Shown one piece after another: positions 17,141 to 29,813 of a DNA stretch of 64,000 nucleotides; within the stretch, counting starts at the first letter, position 1, and each line of letters starts with the position of its first letter. The notes beneath the pieces were generated by a model. That model worked only from the letters and a program-made list of their open reading frames with translations. It was not told where the DNA came from and ran no database searches. The DNA is from Isoetes taiwanensis (taxonomy: Eukaryota; Streptophyta; Lycopodiopsida; Isoetales; Isoetaceae), in NCBI GenBank assembly GCA_021234155.1, contig JAJEKV010000004.1:21990141-22054140 (forward strand), given 5' to 3'. Position numbers and translations under genes: made by a program.

Positions 17141-17949
17141 ATTTTGCTGTTCTTTATAGCCACCGAAACATCATTATACAATCACCGTAATCAAGTCAAC
17201 CTATATGAGCTTAACACCCCATAAAGTATTTATATGTTAAAATGCCAGCGTGTAAAATGCAAATATCTTCATAATCTATTGTAAGTTCTCTACCCCCTGG
17301 GCGTTTATAGAAAACCAGAATGTGCTGTACGCCATGAAGATCCTAAAATTGAATCAACTAATTTAACTTAAACATCCATGTAACGTCAAGCCCACGGACG
17401 CAGCGTATGCGCGTAAGCGTGACAGGTTCTCAGACGTATGAAATTATTTTTCTACGATGTCCGCAAATACGCATTTTTGGGAAGTGCTACTATTTTTCGA
17501 TTTAATACCCCAAAAATTGCTTAACGCTTACGCCGAACCGCTTATGCTGCAATCTCCCACTCGTAAGCGAAATTCAAGCTCGGCCGCCGAACTTCTTCGC
17601 CAGTTTAAACAGACATATTCGCCACGTAATTTTCGTAGTTTTTATAAGTTTCAGCTTACTAGTAGTGCTCGCTGCATAAAATGTTAGGGGTTTCACACGT
17701 TTCAACTTTCTATATATGTCGCTTTTCTTTATATTTTATGTTGGTAATAGTTGCAAACTGAATTCGCCCACACAACCCTGCCTCCCTTTTCCCTTTTTTC
17801 ATTTTTCTAGTTTTAAAACTACAGTTAGTTTTTTTGTTGTTTTTATTGCAGGCCCAGGGTTCCTCCATAGTGAGGCTCCTCGTCTCCGCCTGAGGGCGTG
17901 ATTTATGGTGAGCCGCCCCTGCCTCTGTAGCTCAATCCTGCATCCATTT

Positions 17950-18060
17950 TTTGTGAAAAAAATAATGAAAAAAGAAAAAAACAATAGAAATGTAAAATAC
18001 AAATAAAAAGAAAAAAATAAATGAAATAAAAATAAAAAAATAAAAAATAAGAAAGAGAGA
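17950..18060. repeat. A-rich low-complexity tract
   Basis: Around 110 bp made mostly of A with scattered T and G (aaaaaataaatgaaataaa-like words). It could be a worn poly(A) tail of a retrocopy, but no element is recognisable directly upstream. Confidence 0.6.
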
Positions 18061-18299
18061 ATTTGCTTTCGCCTACCCTTCACCTGCCAACAAAGAGCTA
18101 GTAGAGGTGGAGTTCATTAAGTGAGAGACTAGGTTTTAGAAGTTCGAGTGATCCTGAGTTTAGGCAAAGGACCTCCCTCGGCCAGCGCGCTGCATTGGAA
18201 TGTGCCACGAGGGCAGTGGGTGTCAATACTGGCGTCGAGGATCGGCTAGGGCTCCCCATAGCCCCCTCTCCCGCTTGTCGGTGCTTCCGGGTCACGCGT

Positions 18300-20650
18300 G
18301 CTAAAAGGTGGGTGTGTTCTAATTCTTATGTTAGGGAGAATATTTAATGAGATATTATACCCTATTTCCCCACTCAAGGTTGATGAAGTCCAACACTCAA
18401 TATAGGAGTGGCTTATATTTCATTAAATACCGCGGACTTTTCCGTTGTAGGGTGGTCTTGGCTATGCAATATACCAGTCCAACCTCTATGAGGAAGCCTC
18501 TAATGGAGTCGTAGTTGGGTCGTGATCATAAGTTAAACTTGTTGAAGAGAATGAAAGAAATGCAATTTGCTATAATCGTGAATCGTCCCGATTAACCATA
18601 GAGTGCCTATGTAACCGGCCAACTTGAAACCTTAGGGTGCCTATATAACCGCCAAGCTTTGAAACTTAGTAGTTTACTAGAATCTTAATGAACCATTTCG
18701 CTGTGCTTATTAATACTCACACTGTGGGGTTTTTTTTTCCCGCATTCTAGGTATTGCTGCCGCCGCTACGTGTTGGTATTATCGCTATCTATACACGCCG
18801 CTAAAGCCGCTATGAATCCACAAGAGTTAGACGGGCTTAGACTGTAGAAGCAGCCAGAGCCTCCTCATATGAGCCCTAAAGAAGGACCTAGGGTAGAAGC
18901 AGCTCACATAACCCAGAGGCCTAGTCCCCTACTAAGATGCAAAGGAAAAGATCAAGACCCCCAATGTGCCTATGCAAGTCCTCCTTAAGACCCGGGCCAC
19001 GAATAAGCTTTGTGAGCTTAAGACATGTGCTGCCACCCCCCATCCGAAAGCTAGAGCTGATTACAAATGACGCAAGGATGGCTTCCACCTCGTCTCTTCA
19101 TGTAGTAGAGCGTCGAGAGCTTTTGGGCCTCGCACTATAGACCTAGAACCCTAAAAGACTGATTTTGAAAGGTATGCTTGATAGATGGCAATGTATCCCG
19201 CATAACCGGAAATATGATTCATGCGGTGCAAATCTTAACTAGTCCGGGCTACTTTGAGAGCGTCTTTTGAAAGATAAGGTCGGAATGGAACACGCCTTTG
19301 GACGTAATCGAAAGCTTAGAAAGGAAAACCCATCAACCTTTTACCTAGCTAAGAAAGTGTTGGCAATGCATTATTGTGAGCCAAGCCCCGTGAAACCACA
19401 AAGAGTGGGAAGCAAGAAAAGGCGCGCATGCCAAGACTATATGGTGTGCAATGGTGGATTTCCTCAAATAAATCAATGTGACTTAATTGCCCCTGTGAAC
19501 ATATGGAACTGTGATTCAAATGCAATATCTTGGCTCCTAGTTTTCTAAAGACGCAAACCCTATTGTGTTAAATTTCGTACGATGATAGCGATTAGGTACC
19601 TGCATCTACGTGATAGTGTAAAATATCATGATGAAAAACATGAGGGAATCACAAATGCAAAAGCACATGGGTCTATCATATCGCATTGGCCGTGGTATTA
19701 ACCGGGTTGAAAGAACATGGCTATTATTTCCTCATCAAATGGGGGTTCTTGTGCATCTCTTTTCAGTGCATCATGGAGATAATGAGTTTGCCGTGCATGC
19801 ATTTTAAGAGATTAGGTGTGCTTCACCGCCGAGAGGTCGACGCCCATGTTTGAGCAACGTACAGAAAGCAAGAGTTATATGTTGCTCAAAGAGTGCATCT
19901 AACTATGTCGTTTTTAAGCTTGCTTAAGCTTCATAAAAGAGCACCATTTACACATGGATTCTTGCACCTGTGCAATGTCTTGGTTTGTACTTGAATTTGG
20001 GAAAGAGAGGCACCCACCCCAGCCGCTTATATTGGTATGCGTGACTCCGGGAGAAGAACGGCACAAAGCGCAGCCTCAGGACAACCTGCTTATAGTTCCA
20101 CAACTTTTGCTATATATTTTGCTATGCCCTATAACCCTGGCGCTCGGGTGGACCACTCGCGCCGCTCTCTCTTCTCTCTTTCTCTCTCTCTCACAAATGA
20201 AATGCTACTTCTGGGCTTAATTTACTAAAATATTTAGCCACAAATTAGCTTTTCATCAAAAACATTCCCTATTGTGTTTCTGAGTACTCAAGTTGTGTTG
20301 TCAGCATTTATTCTTGAACATATAGAAGAATAAATAGATTTTTAATGTCCACTAAGACCAAGAGACCATATAGGACACATACAATGGCCTAGTACAACCA
20401 TTGTTACTAGGATTAAAAACCCCCGCCTCAAAAGTTTTCAAGGGAAATCCCCTTGCAAGATCATGATACTAGACAAGCAAGAAGAAACTATAAGCAGACG
20501 ACATGACTCATTGAGGGCTCAAGAATCGAAGACGCTCATCCGTAACCTCAAGCATGTATAATGCCAAGTCATGCACAGACGGGCTCCTCAGAGGCTAGAA
20601 GCACATTATGGCACGGTCAAAAGGTAGTATGAATTTGATTCTACAAAATA
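18300..20650. other. gene-poor stretch with one orphan ORF
   Basis: Contains a basic 93-codon plus-strand ORF at 19267-19548 (starts MKDKVGMEHAFGRNRKLRKE) that I do not recognise. A short CT-rich run lies at 20164-20198. No splice structure, LTR or LINE motif could be assigned. Confidence 0.4.
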
Positions 20651-21070
20651 AGGTTCTTATGAAGTGGTCGCTTACACTTGGTCCTAGCCTTGGTATTGTC
20701 CGAAGTCTGGGCGGAATTGAGCTAAAATATACGTGAGTCGAGTACCTCGCCTCTTCCCCTCTATCACAAATCTTCCGTACCTTCCATCATCAAGTTCTCC
20801 CCTATCCTGGCCCCGCGATCAAGTCTATTCTAGTGCCATATGCGTTTCTCGCCAAGAACGCTATGTAATTGGACGGTAGGTCGTGAAGAGTAATCAATGT
20901 ACGTATGTACACAAGGTATGGCTTTGATTTTGAAAGTCCGCTTATCAAGTGAGTATAGGTGCATTCAGAGTGAAGGGTCAAGGACATTGAGTACCTCTAG
21001 TAGCAAATAAACCACATGTCTTGAAGGTAGAATGGTCAGTATTGGTACATCTAGCACCTTTGCAATGAGA
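20651..21070 (+). pseudogene. second copy of the HAK/KUP last-exon segment
   Basis: Nucleotide-level repeat of 12871-13290. Both contain ttacacttggtcctag, catcaagttctc, gtgccatatg, gccaagaacgctat and cttgaaggtagaatgg in the same order and at similar spacing. Translated fragments include KWSLTLGPSLGIV and LVPYAF, the region just before the C-terminal hydrophilic tail of HAK/KUP transporters. No upstream exons accompany it, so it is a partial duplicate. It is broken by stops and indels. Confidence 0.75.
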
Positions 21071-21960
21071 CTAAGGAAAAATGGTTCCGAGCTTGACAAA
21101 TTGAACTAAGCAGGCTCGGAAGTAAGCTCCCAAGCCCTAATAATAGGACCATTGATTAATAAGAAAATTCTTCCAAGAAATATTACATCGTGGTAAGTAT
21201 TTAATATAATATAGCAATTTTCATCATTTCGCCGCTTTTAAAAGTGAATCACGCCGAAAATGACGGCATTTTAAGAACATGCTTCAACCAACCGTAACAA
21301 GTAGATTCAATGAGTGAAATTGCCCATCATTTGTACATTATTTTAACAACAAAAACTCGCTGGTTTCAACAAACTTGAATGTATTACTTTTATGCCATGC
21401 CCGTGTTTCAACAAAATTTTAATACTTGCCTCCTTCCCTTTTATGCCATGCCTGTGGTGGGTCACAAATTCAATGCTTCATTGTGAAAGTGGCTGCATCA
21501 TTGTAACGCCAGTTAGAAAAGTGGCCACTACCCATATACGGTGTTTTGTGTCCCATAAGCTCCATTACCTTCCCGCCGACATTAAAAATGTATCAACTAT
21601 CTATATCCTATTGGATGAAACCTCTGGGTGTATGAAGAGGGGAGAGTGTGGTGTGTCAATGGCAACTCTAGGGTGGCCCAGAAGAAAATGGCTTCTTCCG
21701 CCTCTGTTTTTATTTGTTTTTGGGATGGAGGTATTTAGAAGTAAAATGACTTGGATACAAAAAATTGACATACGTATATGATAAAGGTACACATAAGGAC
21801 TTTTGAGCTTTTCATAATGTGGAAAAAGTTTTGATCATACCCAAAGTTCCAACATTGTTTTGTTATGTATTATTTTTGTTATGTTCTGGTGTGTTATGGA
21901 GAGCTGCAATGGAAAAGAAGTGTTGGGGCGTGGAAACAACCCTTACCACAAGAAGAATGC

Positions 21961-22196
21961 GGATAGCGCGGGACCGCGGACAAGGCGGCACGCAGCGGGT
22001 TTTGATCCGTGTTTGATTCCTGAGGTGAGTCGATGTAACTTTATGTCCCGCCAAGGACATACTTAATGTAACTTTGAATAGGCTAAAGGTTATCTTTGTT
22101 TTATGGAATTTGAAAACATTTGGGGTTCATTGGATTTGTTAAAAATGCAAAGTTCTTTGTGCACACAGGAAATGAACAAGTTGATAAACAATAACT
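21961..22196 (+). repeat. dispersed repeat C, copy 1
   Basis: About 235 bp resembling 39285-39514: shared words include agcgcgggacc, tttgattcct, atgtaacttta, ggttatctttgttttatgg-like text and caaagttctttgtgca. Non-coding as far as seen; possibly part of an LTR or non-autonomous element. Confidence 0.75.
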
Positions 22197-24895
22197 GAGC
22201 ACGCTTTTAACACTCAGAGTCGCCACATGATGAACGTAAAAGGCGCATTTGCACTGCTTCGCTAAAAATCACATAAAATCGTGGGTTCAATAATCAGCCA
22301 AACCCCTTCTTATATGTTAATATGGCAGTCATGTTGCATGGGAAAAATACCTTAAAAAATCTATTGGTCCCTTATCTATGCGTGAGAGAGTTAAGCACTT
22401 AGGTAAACCCAAGGGGTCAAGTCTCTACATGTTTAGATAAAGTAAAACCGCTCCTCGGTAAGCATTGGCTATGATTTTTTTCATTATTTTGCATTTTTCT
22501 ACAATGAGTTAGAGAGTAAGATGTTTAAAAACCGCGACCTCAATCCGGTGGTCCGAGAAGTGATGATAGGGTTGTTTGAAATGATGTGGTCAAAACTGCC
22601 GCTTTGTCTTCTCGGAACTGGGCCACTGCTTCCCTTAAAAGCCGCTCCCAAATCAAATCTCTAACTTTGTAGGAAAACAATTTCAATCTGCAAATTTCAG
22701 AATATAGTTATATTAGACAACTCTTGCTTTTATCTAAAACGTCCATTAGCCTTGATGATGAGGTTTCGATTTTCTTTTTATTTTTCAACGGCAAGTGAAC
22801 ATAACTCTATGTCTATATAGGAGTAAAATGATTCAAAGCCATCCGCAAAAAATCACATTATGAAAAGGCTTACTTCACGATATGGGATCCTCACCCCAAA
22901 ACATCAGCCAAAAAGCATAGCTTTTCTGGTTTTCAAGAAATCAAGAAGGTTCAGACACTGAGACCATTACCGTCCACCTTCTTTTAAAATGTACTTAAGA
23001 ACTCCCTCATGTTAATCAATTCCCCAGTTGCAATTGCGGGATATAAGCACCTCATGAGCTACCTTCTGAAAATAATACCCTACCCCGAGGCTTACATAAA
23101 CTTCTAGTGTCTATTCCAAGTTATCCTGCTAGGAGTACGCTGCCTCATGATTTCTATATAAAACCTATGTATTGAATGGTGAAATCCCAAACTTGTGATG
23201 CTATCTCAAGCGAAGCAATGCAAAAGAATGGTAAGTCAAATATAAAAAGCTAGAACTATGAAAAATGTAAAAGATAGATCGTTCTGCTTTCCCACAAACC
23301 TACCGTATTGGACATTAAAATTTTCTTCCTTCTTCCTTCCTTCCTTCCATTGGTCCACATGGCTTATGATCATTCAAGAAGCCAAAAACATCCTCATCTT
23401 AAATTAGTTGGTTGCTAGAATTGCATTATTTAATGGTAAAGTTGAAGCACAAGCAAACTCCAACCTATATGAATTCCACTACCCCTTCCAAAAATTATGT
23501 TAGAGAAGGCAGAAATTTCATATCATTGTATAAATGACAAATGAATAAATAAATAAAATTGGTAATCATAATTAGAGATTTAATTTATACCCAATTCATA
23601 ATTGTAGGACCCATAATGGCCCCAAGCCTACTATATTCAAATTCAAGCATATAGTAGTATGTTATTTCTAAATACTTATGTTAAGCAATGAAGCTTGAAC
23701 CTATAAAATTATATAAGTAAGTAGTCTATCATGCAGCCATTGTAAGCCAAAGTTACTATTATTGTACCCCAGTGAACTCAAGCAAAGAAACATCGCGTAA
23801 TGTTTATAGTAAAAACAGAAGATTTCATCGCGGTGTTTTGCACCAAGACGCATACAAACTATAGAGCTAAACTTCTATCACATGTTCTCACAATCATGAG
23901 TTGAAAAGAATGCCATCTTGCTTTAAAATATGGCAAGCCTGGGCATGAAACCTTAAAATGGTCCAGGTCTATTTTAAATCAAATCTTGTAATATTAATAT
24001 GTTACTTAACATGAAACAAAGGAACTTATAGCAAGTGTTGCCAAGGAAGGACATTCACATAAAAAATATTGCCTACCATAAAGATGAGTTTTTGTGGCTA
24101 TTACCTTACTAAACTCTAATTTTGTGTAGTGTGGGCAAACTAATTTCTCAAAATGTACAGTCATACATGGTTATTCACCATATTTAAGTTCAGTAAAATT
24201 CTTTTATATTATGAATGTGTATTATGTGGAATGAATGGAGTGCATCATTTATTGCCCTGTTTTTATATATGAGTTTAGCGTCTCAATGCTAGTTCTATTT
24301 TGTCCTGACTGCGATCGAATCTCTTCTTAGTGAAAATTGAGATCAACATGACTTATAAACATTTCAAAAAAATTATTGGACTATAGTTTCTAGGCTGGAT
24401 GTAACTTATGGCCGCAAGTCTTACTGCCGTACCCTGCAGTTGCAGTAAAGTTGGTGCTCACCCATGAACCTGCTCAGCTAAAATGGCTTCATCACCGCTA
24501 TGTCATCTGGTTATAAATCTAAACATGAAAACATGCAAATCAATGTTTTATCATAAAACGCCACTACTTTCATAATTTTAGAAACGCTTGGGACCCCTTT
24601 GAAGCAGAAAAGCTAAGAATGCGCCTCAAGGCCTCCGCGTGAAAAACCGCCTAATTCAGCGAGGTTTGGGCAATCACCGCAACATCATATCGTAGTCTTA
24701 CTGGTCATGAAATTCTCCAGCCATAAAGAATTCCAGAAAGTGGAAGACTGAAAAAGTGTAGGCATTCGCAGCCTGGAATTCTCTTGTTAGAGCCACCCCG
24801 GGTTTGGCGGCAGTAGGGTAAGCCGGACCACTCGCTGATGAACCTGCACAGCCCGCGAATAAACTTAGTAAGTGTTAAGGAAAAAGCTTTTAAAG
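22197..24895. other. AT-rich intergenic DNA
   Basis: No gene recognised. Contains a short imperfect (CTTC)n microsatellite at 23323-23348. The rest has only short open frames and no motif I can assign. Confidence 0.6.
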
Positions 24896-25746
24896 GCGTG
24901 AATCCCTTTTAAATCACCGTATTGCATAAAGATAAGAAGAAGACAGCCTTTGATAAGAACAACTGAACTAGGTAGACAACCAATTCATCTCAAGTTTCCT
25001 ACAACCAATGGATTTGGGCACCAAATACCACCACCCGCCTGATCCAAGACAAGAACTAAGGCATCATGGACAGAAAGGAATTGACGTTCTTTACTTCATT
25101 GTAGGAAATCCACCATAAACACACAGTTGCTGCTAACCAAATGCAATTGCTGATTAGAGCTCGATTCAATCTCAAATTTCATTTCCGTGAAAGCCCGCAA
25201 CCACCCAGATTCAGGTAATGTAATTTACTCATCGATTCTACCACCCAGAATATCTAAATGAGCAGAAAGTGTTTCAACGCCCAAGCTACCGTCAGCTTAT
25301 CTGCTGTAATCCGTATGTCAGAGACTGGACTGCTAAGTGGTTTTAAAAACCAGTCTCAGAATCTACTGCTTTTCTGAATCAATGGAACTCCCCGGCAGTA
25401 GCCCGGGCCATTTTTATTGAGGAAAAAAGGTCGCTATGCTATTTTAATCATCCTCCCGCCCATGCCTTTACAAGTAAAATGTTAGCCGTTTCCGCTAAGA
25501 CCTATTATTGACTTTCCCTTGCTCTTCACCATAAGATATTTCTTAACAATATCTTCCTTATTCCTAAAGTACAAATATTTTCCCTTACTCTTCGCTTTAA
25601 TGGCCTACAAAATATTCTTTGCTCCTATGCTTCCAAAGCGATATCTTTATAACCATTTACCCTTACTAGTTTTAACCATTATTTTCCAAATACCCCATTG
25701 CCTTAGTTCATTTCTTCTCCGGACTACCTAGCATGCCCCCATATCA
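24896..25746 (+). repeat. dispersed repeat E, copy 1 (~850 bp)
   Basis: Direct repeat of 26876-27791. Shared landmarks in order: gataagaag, caaccaattcatct, gatccaagacaagaa, ggaattga, acacaca, agctcgatt, tcgctatgct, gcccatgcctttа-like sequence, aagacctattatt, aacaatatcttcctta, ccattgcctt, and gcatgcccccatat at the end. No protein domain is visible. The two copies could be LTRs of a small element (interior ~1.1 kb), but TG/CA ends, a primer-binding site and a target duplication are not evident. Confidence 0.8.
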
Positions 25747-26875
25747 ATCCATCCTTCTAAAGAAGATCGTCTCATTCCAAAGACGCAGCGGCCTCATCCC
25801 TTCATACGTTCCCCATTCAAGGTCCCGCAGAACAAAACACTACTTATGGCATTTATTCTATAGTAATGATATCCTGTACCTCCACTGGGCAGATTTCTCA
25901 CATCGCCTCCGCCTATGATTAATATAGTATTCTCAAATGTTAGTATTTTTTCACTGCTTTTACTGTTTGTTTTATACCGACGGATGGGTTTTAATTTGTT
26001 GTACCTGTCATAACAACCACTTTACCCTCTCAAAATACATCCAGAATGCACCATAAGCTTTCATAAATAATTTTTTGGTTCAAGAAAAAATCAAATATTA
26101 CAAAACCAAATCAAATCAACTACCAACTTTTACCCATAAGTCTCCCCGTTCCTAATGTAGCCAAATTGGAGATTCCACATCCAAATGGCATCCACTTGAT
26201 CAAGACAAATTTTGTCCGAAAAGTTCTCTCAAAGATTCTCATTTCACAAGGCATCTCACAAATAAGGTCGTGAAAGTGTTAGTTAAGTGACTTCAAAGTC
26301 AAATATTTATATGAATGTCCCCACCTACCAGCCTCGATCTCCTTGATCCGACCCACAATCCCAAACAAAAGATGCTCTTTTGTTTATTTATTCTCAATCC
26401 CAACAAGTCTATAGGAATTTCCCCTAATAACTCCAAACTCGCTCCCCAACAGTCGTCCTATATCATTTTCCGAAAGATTCTCCACTTAGCACTGAAGCTT
26501 TTTCTCTTCATCAAGCAATACTCAATGCTCCAAAATTTCATTTATATAAAGAATCACCAAATCCAATGTATCGACATTAGGCTTATTCATCAAAGGCTAA
26601 AATCCGTCTCCGTAATTACATAAATTCTGGGCTCTAATTTCCACCTTGGGCCACGCCCAAGATCACCGCTTAGCCATGTACTTCACCCCGACTTCTTTGG
26701 TGTCACAGCTTAAACCCATCTTTGGAGCTACGCTTAAATCTATCTTGTCGTTATGAAGTCGGTAAGATTCTGGTGCTTTTGCAAATTTTGATGTTCCTAT
26801 AGCCCATAGATTCCAAAAAGAATCGAATCTCGCTCTCGATACTTTCACTTGATAATGCTTTTATGTAGTTTTAGC
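25747..26875. other. spacer between the repeat E copies
   Basis: About 1.1 kb, AT-rich, with a 102-codon ORF at 26315-26623 that has no recognised domain. No retroelement motifs are seen, so an internal domain of an autonomous LTR element is not supported. Confidence 0.5.
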
Positions 26876-27791
26876 AGCGTAACTTCTTTTAAACCACAAT
26901 TGTATGCATAAGATAAGAAGTGTACTTTGATAAGAAATCAATCAACTAGGTATCCACAACCAATTCATCTTGGTTTCCAAACTTACCGGATACTGCATCC
27001 AAGCTCACCACCCAAATGGATCCAAGACAAGAATCATGCAATTTGGGTGATGAAAAGGAATTGATTTATTTCCCTTCTTGTGAACAATCCAAATCTTACA
27101 AACACACAATGGGTTGCTTAGCCCAACCAAACCCACCAAGGATTAGAAAGCTCGATTCCAATCTCGTGTTTTACCGGGGAAAGCCTCCTGCGAACCAATC
27201 GCGAAAGGCATTCAGTAATCGTATACACCCGGCTCTCCTCACTGTAAGATCTTCTGACTAAATCAGTGGAATAACATCTGGATTGAGCAGAGGCGCTCAA
27301 CGCCCGGCTATCGGCCACGGATTCCAGTAAACTGTGTATATCGAGTCCGATCATATGCGGTTTTCCGAAAAACCAGTTCAGAATCTGCCGCAGCCTTTAA
27401 CCGTCAGAACTCCTCAAGTATTCTCGTGGCCGCTTTTTAGAGTTAAGTGCTAGTCGCTATGCTACTTCAACCATCCCTCCGCCCATGCCTTTATAAAGAA
27501 ATGTAAAATAGTTGCTCAAGACCTATTATTATCGCTTTCCCTGCTTCAAGTACTATATAAGATATATTTCCTTTTCTTAACAATAATATCTTCCTTATCC
27601 TTAGCAATAGAATATTTTCCCCTATTCCCTTTGCTTCAATGGTCATACAAAAATATCTTGCCCTATGCTCGGGCGATATCTTATAAATCCATTTACCCCA
27701 TTGCCTTAACCATTGTTTCTCTTCTTCTAAATAATTCCCATTGCCTTTTAGTTCATTTCTCCGACCACTCCCCCCAGCATGCCCCCATATT
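26876..27791 (+). repeat. dispersed repeat E, copy 2 (~910 bp)
   Basis: Second copy of the 24896 repeat, slightly longer through small insertions. Its last ~100 bp (from ccatttaccccattgcctt at 27689) is repeated again at 27799-27881, making a partial local tandem duplication. Confidence 0.8.
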
Positions 27792-27798
27792 TATGCAA

Positions 27799-27881
27799 CC
27801 ATTTACCCCATTGCCTTAAACCATTGTTTTCCAAATACCCCCATTGCCTTAGTTCATTTTCCTCCTGACCACTCCCCCAGT
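27799..27881 (+). repeat. partial tandem copy of the repeat E end
   Basis: Repeats the segment starting at 27689: ccatttaccccattgcctta, ccattgtttt, ccattgccttagttcatt and gaccactcccccag recur in order. Confidence 0.8.
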
Positions 27882-27889
27882 ACCCATCA

Positions 27890-27985
27890 TAAATCTTTTA
27901 CCCTTATTTCATTGATCAAACTTTTCCAATACCTATGAGAAAAGGAATTTCAATCTCCCACAATAGGCAACCATGTGTATAACAA
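27890..27985 (+). repeat. dispersed repeat D, copy 1
   Basis: About 90 bp matching 39520-39606: shared cattgatcaaacttttcca, caatctc and ggcaaccatgtg, separated by an A-rich stretch that is longer in the other copy. Confidence 0.7.
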
Positions 27986-29384
27986 AATTAACAACCTTTC
28001 ATTCCCTTCCAACATTGTTAAGAAATGAACAACGTGCAATGATTGAGTGCATTTCTTTTGTGGTGACAAATAAACTATATATATACGCCAAAGGGAAAGT
28101 ATGAAAGTGGCTTTGACCCATTAATTCCGTGTGTTCATAGTATTACTTTATATGTGTTTGGTATTTAGCTCTCTGCCGGTGGGGCAAGATGCTACTGTTT
28201 TGGGTACATATTAAGATATGCCTCATCTAACAACGTAAGATCTAACCATATAAAGCATAAAAGCACTTCCTAGGGTTTTCGCCATATGCATTATACGTTA
28301 TCGATCCACAAGAACGGACCGAGAGAGACTTTTTGAGGAAGACGGCATTAATCATGCCGCATTACGTACGCATAATTTTGTGGTCGCTCAATGCTGGGGG
28401 ATCGCCATTTACTGGGTGCAGTTCTTCATCCACTTTCACTCCGGGCCATCCCCTCGCCAGCATCCACATGGCTGGCCCTTTTGATCCCTGGGCGCGAGGA
28501 GGGGCCTCTTCGTGCGAGTTTACTCTTCGACCATTCCTATCCTTTCTAACCTCTTCTATCTTTTGCCTTTTGTCCGGTAAGCACAGTCCTCAAATCCCAG
28601 CCCCACCTTATGTTATTTTTCATGCGAGTCGCAGTAAGAATGTCTCGCATCCGTGTAGCGTATCGAGATTCTTATAATATAGCATGCATAATACTGCATA
28701 CACATTTTTAGGTCAGCCAAATGCTGGGGGATCGCTATTTATTGCGCAGTTCTTCATCTAATTTCTCTATTGGCGCTTTTCTCTTCATCTCCTCTCAGTA
28801 TCCGTGGCTCCCACCCTCCCCCTTTAAAGTCTGTTATTTATATGTCTATATTTGTTATAATTGTCACATGACATGCGCGGGAATGTACCGCTGAGAGGAT
28901 TTTTATTTTCACCTTTGTGTTTTATGTTTATTGATGTGCGTGTGTGTGGATGATGATGTGCAGCCCAATTTTGCCTCAAACGCGTTTTTATGGGAACGCG
29001 AAGCGCCTTCACGCTTAATCCAAGCCCCTGTCAGGGCTTATCGCTAGGTTTTTCCTTGAAAACCCCGAAAAGGGCTTATGCGGCTTTTAATCTCAACCAT
29101 AAGCTTCCTGCAGTACACTAGCCAAACATGCAGTAAACGCTTTTATTTTTGGGTCCATGTGTTAACCTGATATTCTCTATGTTTTATTTGGGTAGCTTAT
29201 GGCGTTCTTACCCACTCTTATATCATCATTGTAGTCAAACCTGCTGAGATGAATGAAAAGCCTATCTATCTGATGGTGTTGCTTTCATGCTATAATAACT
29301 TTGGATAGAATTTCAACACGTGTGCCATCTCACTCGGCCCCGCGTCATAGATCCCTACTATTTCGCATTGGCGCCCATCACCTT
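27986..29384. other. intergenic, with a short direct repeat
   Basis: No gene recognised. A ~70-bp direct repeat is present: gctcaatgctgggggatcgc with cagttcttcatc near 28385 and the same words near 28718. A 114-codon ORF at 28333-28677 overlaps the first copy and has no family match. Confidence 0.5.
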
Positions 29385-29813
29385 AATTTTTAAGAAGAAC
29401 TGCGGTCATCAATATATTAAAAGAATAGTAATGTTACAAAGAAAGTGAGGAGGAAGGGAGAATCGCCCCAAAGAGACAAATATACCTCTACACTCCACAA
29501 CAAACTCACAAAAATCGCGAACTCTACCGGGCTGCATAAAACCGTAATTCATCACCATCTACAACACCCAAGAAGTCCTTCCGCCAATGTATAAACTTCC
29601 TCTACTAACTCCTAAAACACCGTAGCTTTGAAATAGCTTTGTACCCCAGTCAGAATCAGAGAGGTATCGGCAGGCCGCTAAATCCCCGAAGTATCTCAAC
29701 CGCCGCCGCCTAATCACATATCCCCAGATATAAGATTCGGCTAAGGCTTTTGCAGATGGTAAAGGACATCTTGGCGTAGTCCATCTCTCAACTCCAAATG
29801 TTTCTTCCAAAAT
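29385..29813 (-). mobile_element. LINE 3'-end fragment, minus strand
   Basis: On minus the fragment ends with a LINE-like 3' untranslated region (ctttgtaac, ttttaatatattgatgac, ttcttcttaaaaatt), preceded by an 83-codon open stretch (29810-29559). It abuts the plus-strand LINE at 29814 head to head. It may be a separate truncated insertion. The poly(A) is worn. Confidence 0.5.

Noticed and set aside
17799-18083. Phe-rich 94-codon minus-strand ORF
   Set aside because: It translates the A-rich tract at 17950-18060 and has no domain.
21392-21781. 129-codon plus-strand ORF
   Set aside because: No domain, no splice or promoter support, and composition like the surrounding non-coding DNA; insufficient evidence for a gene.
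24896-27791. Autonomous LTR retrotransposon
   Set aside because: The interior lacks gag or pol motifs, and LTR hallmarks could not be seen.
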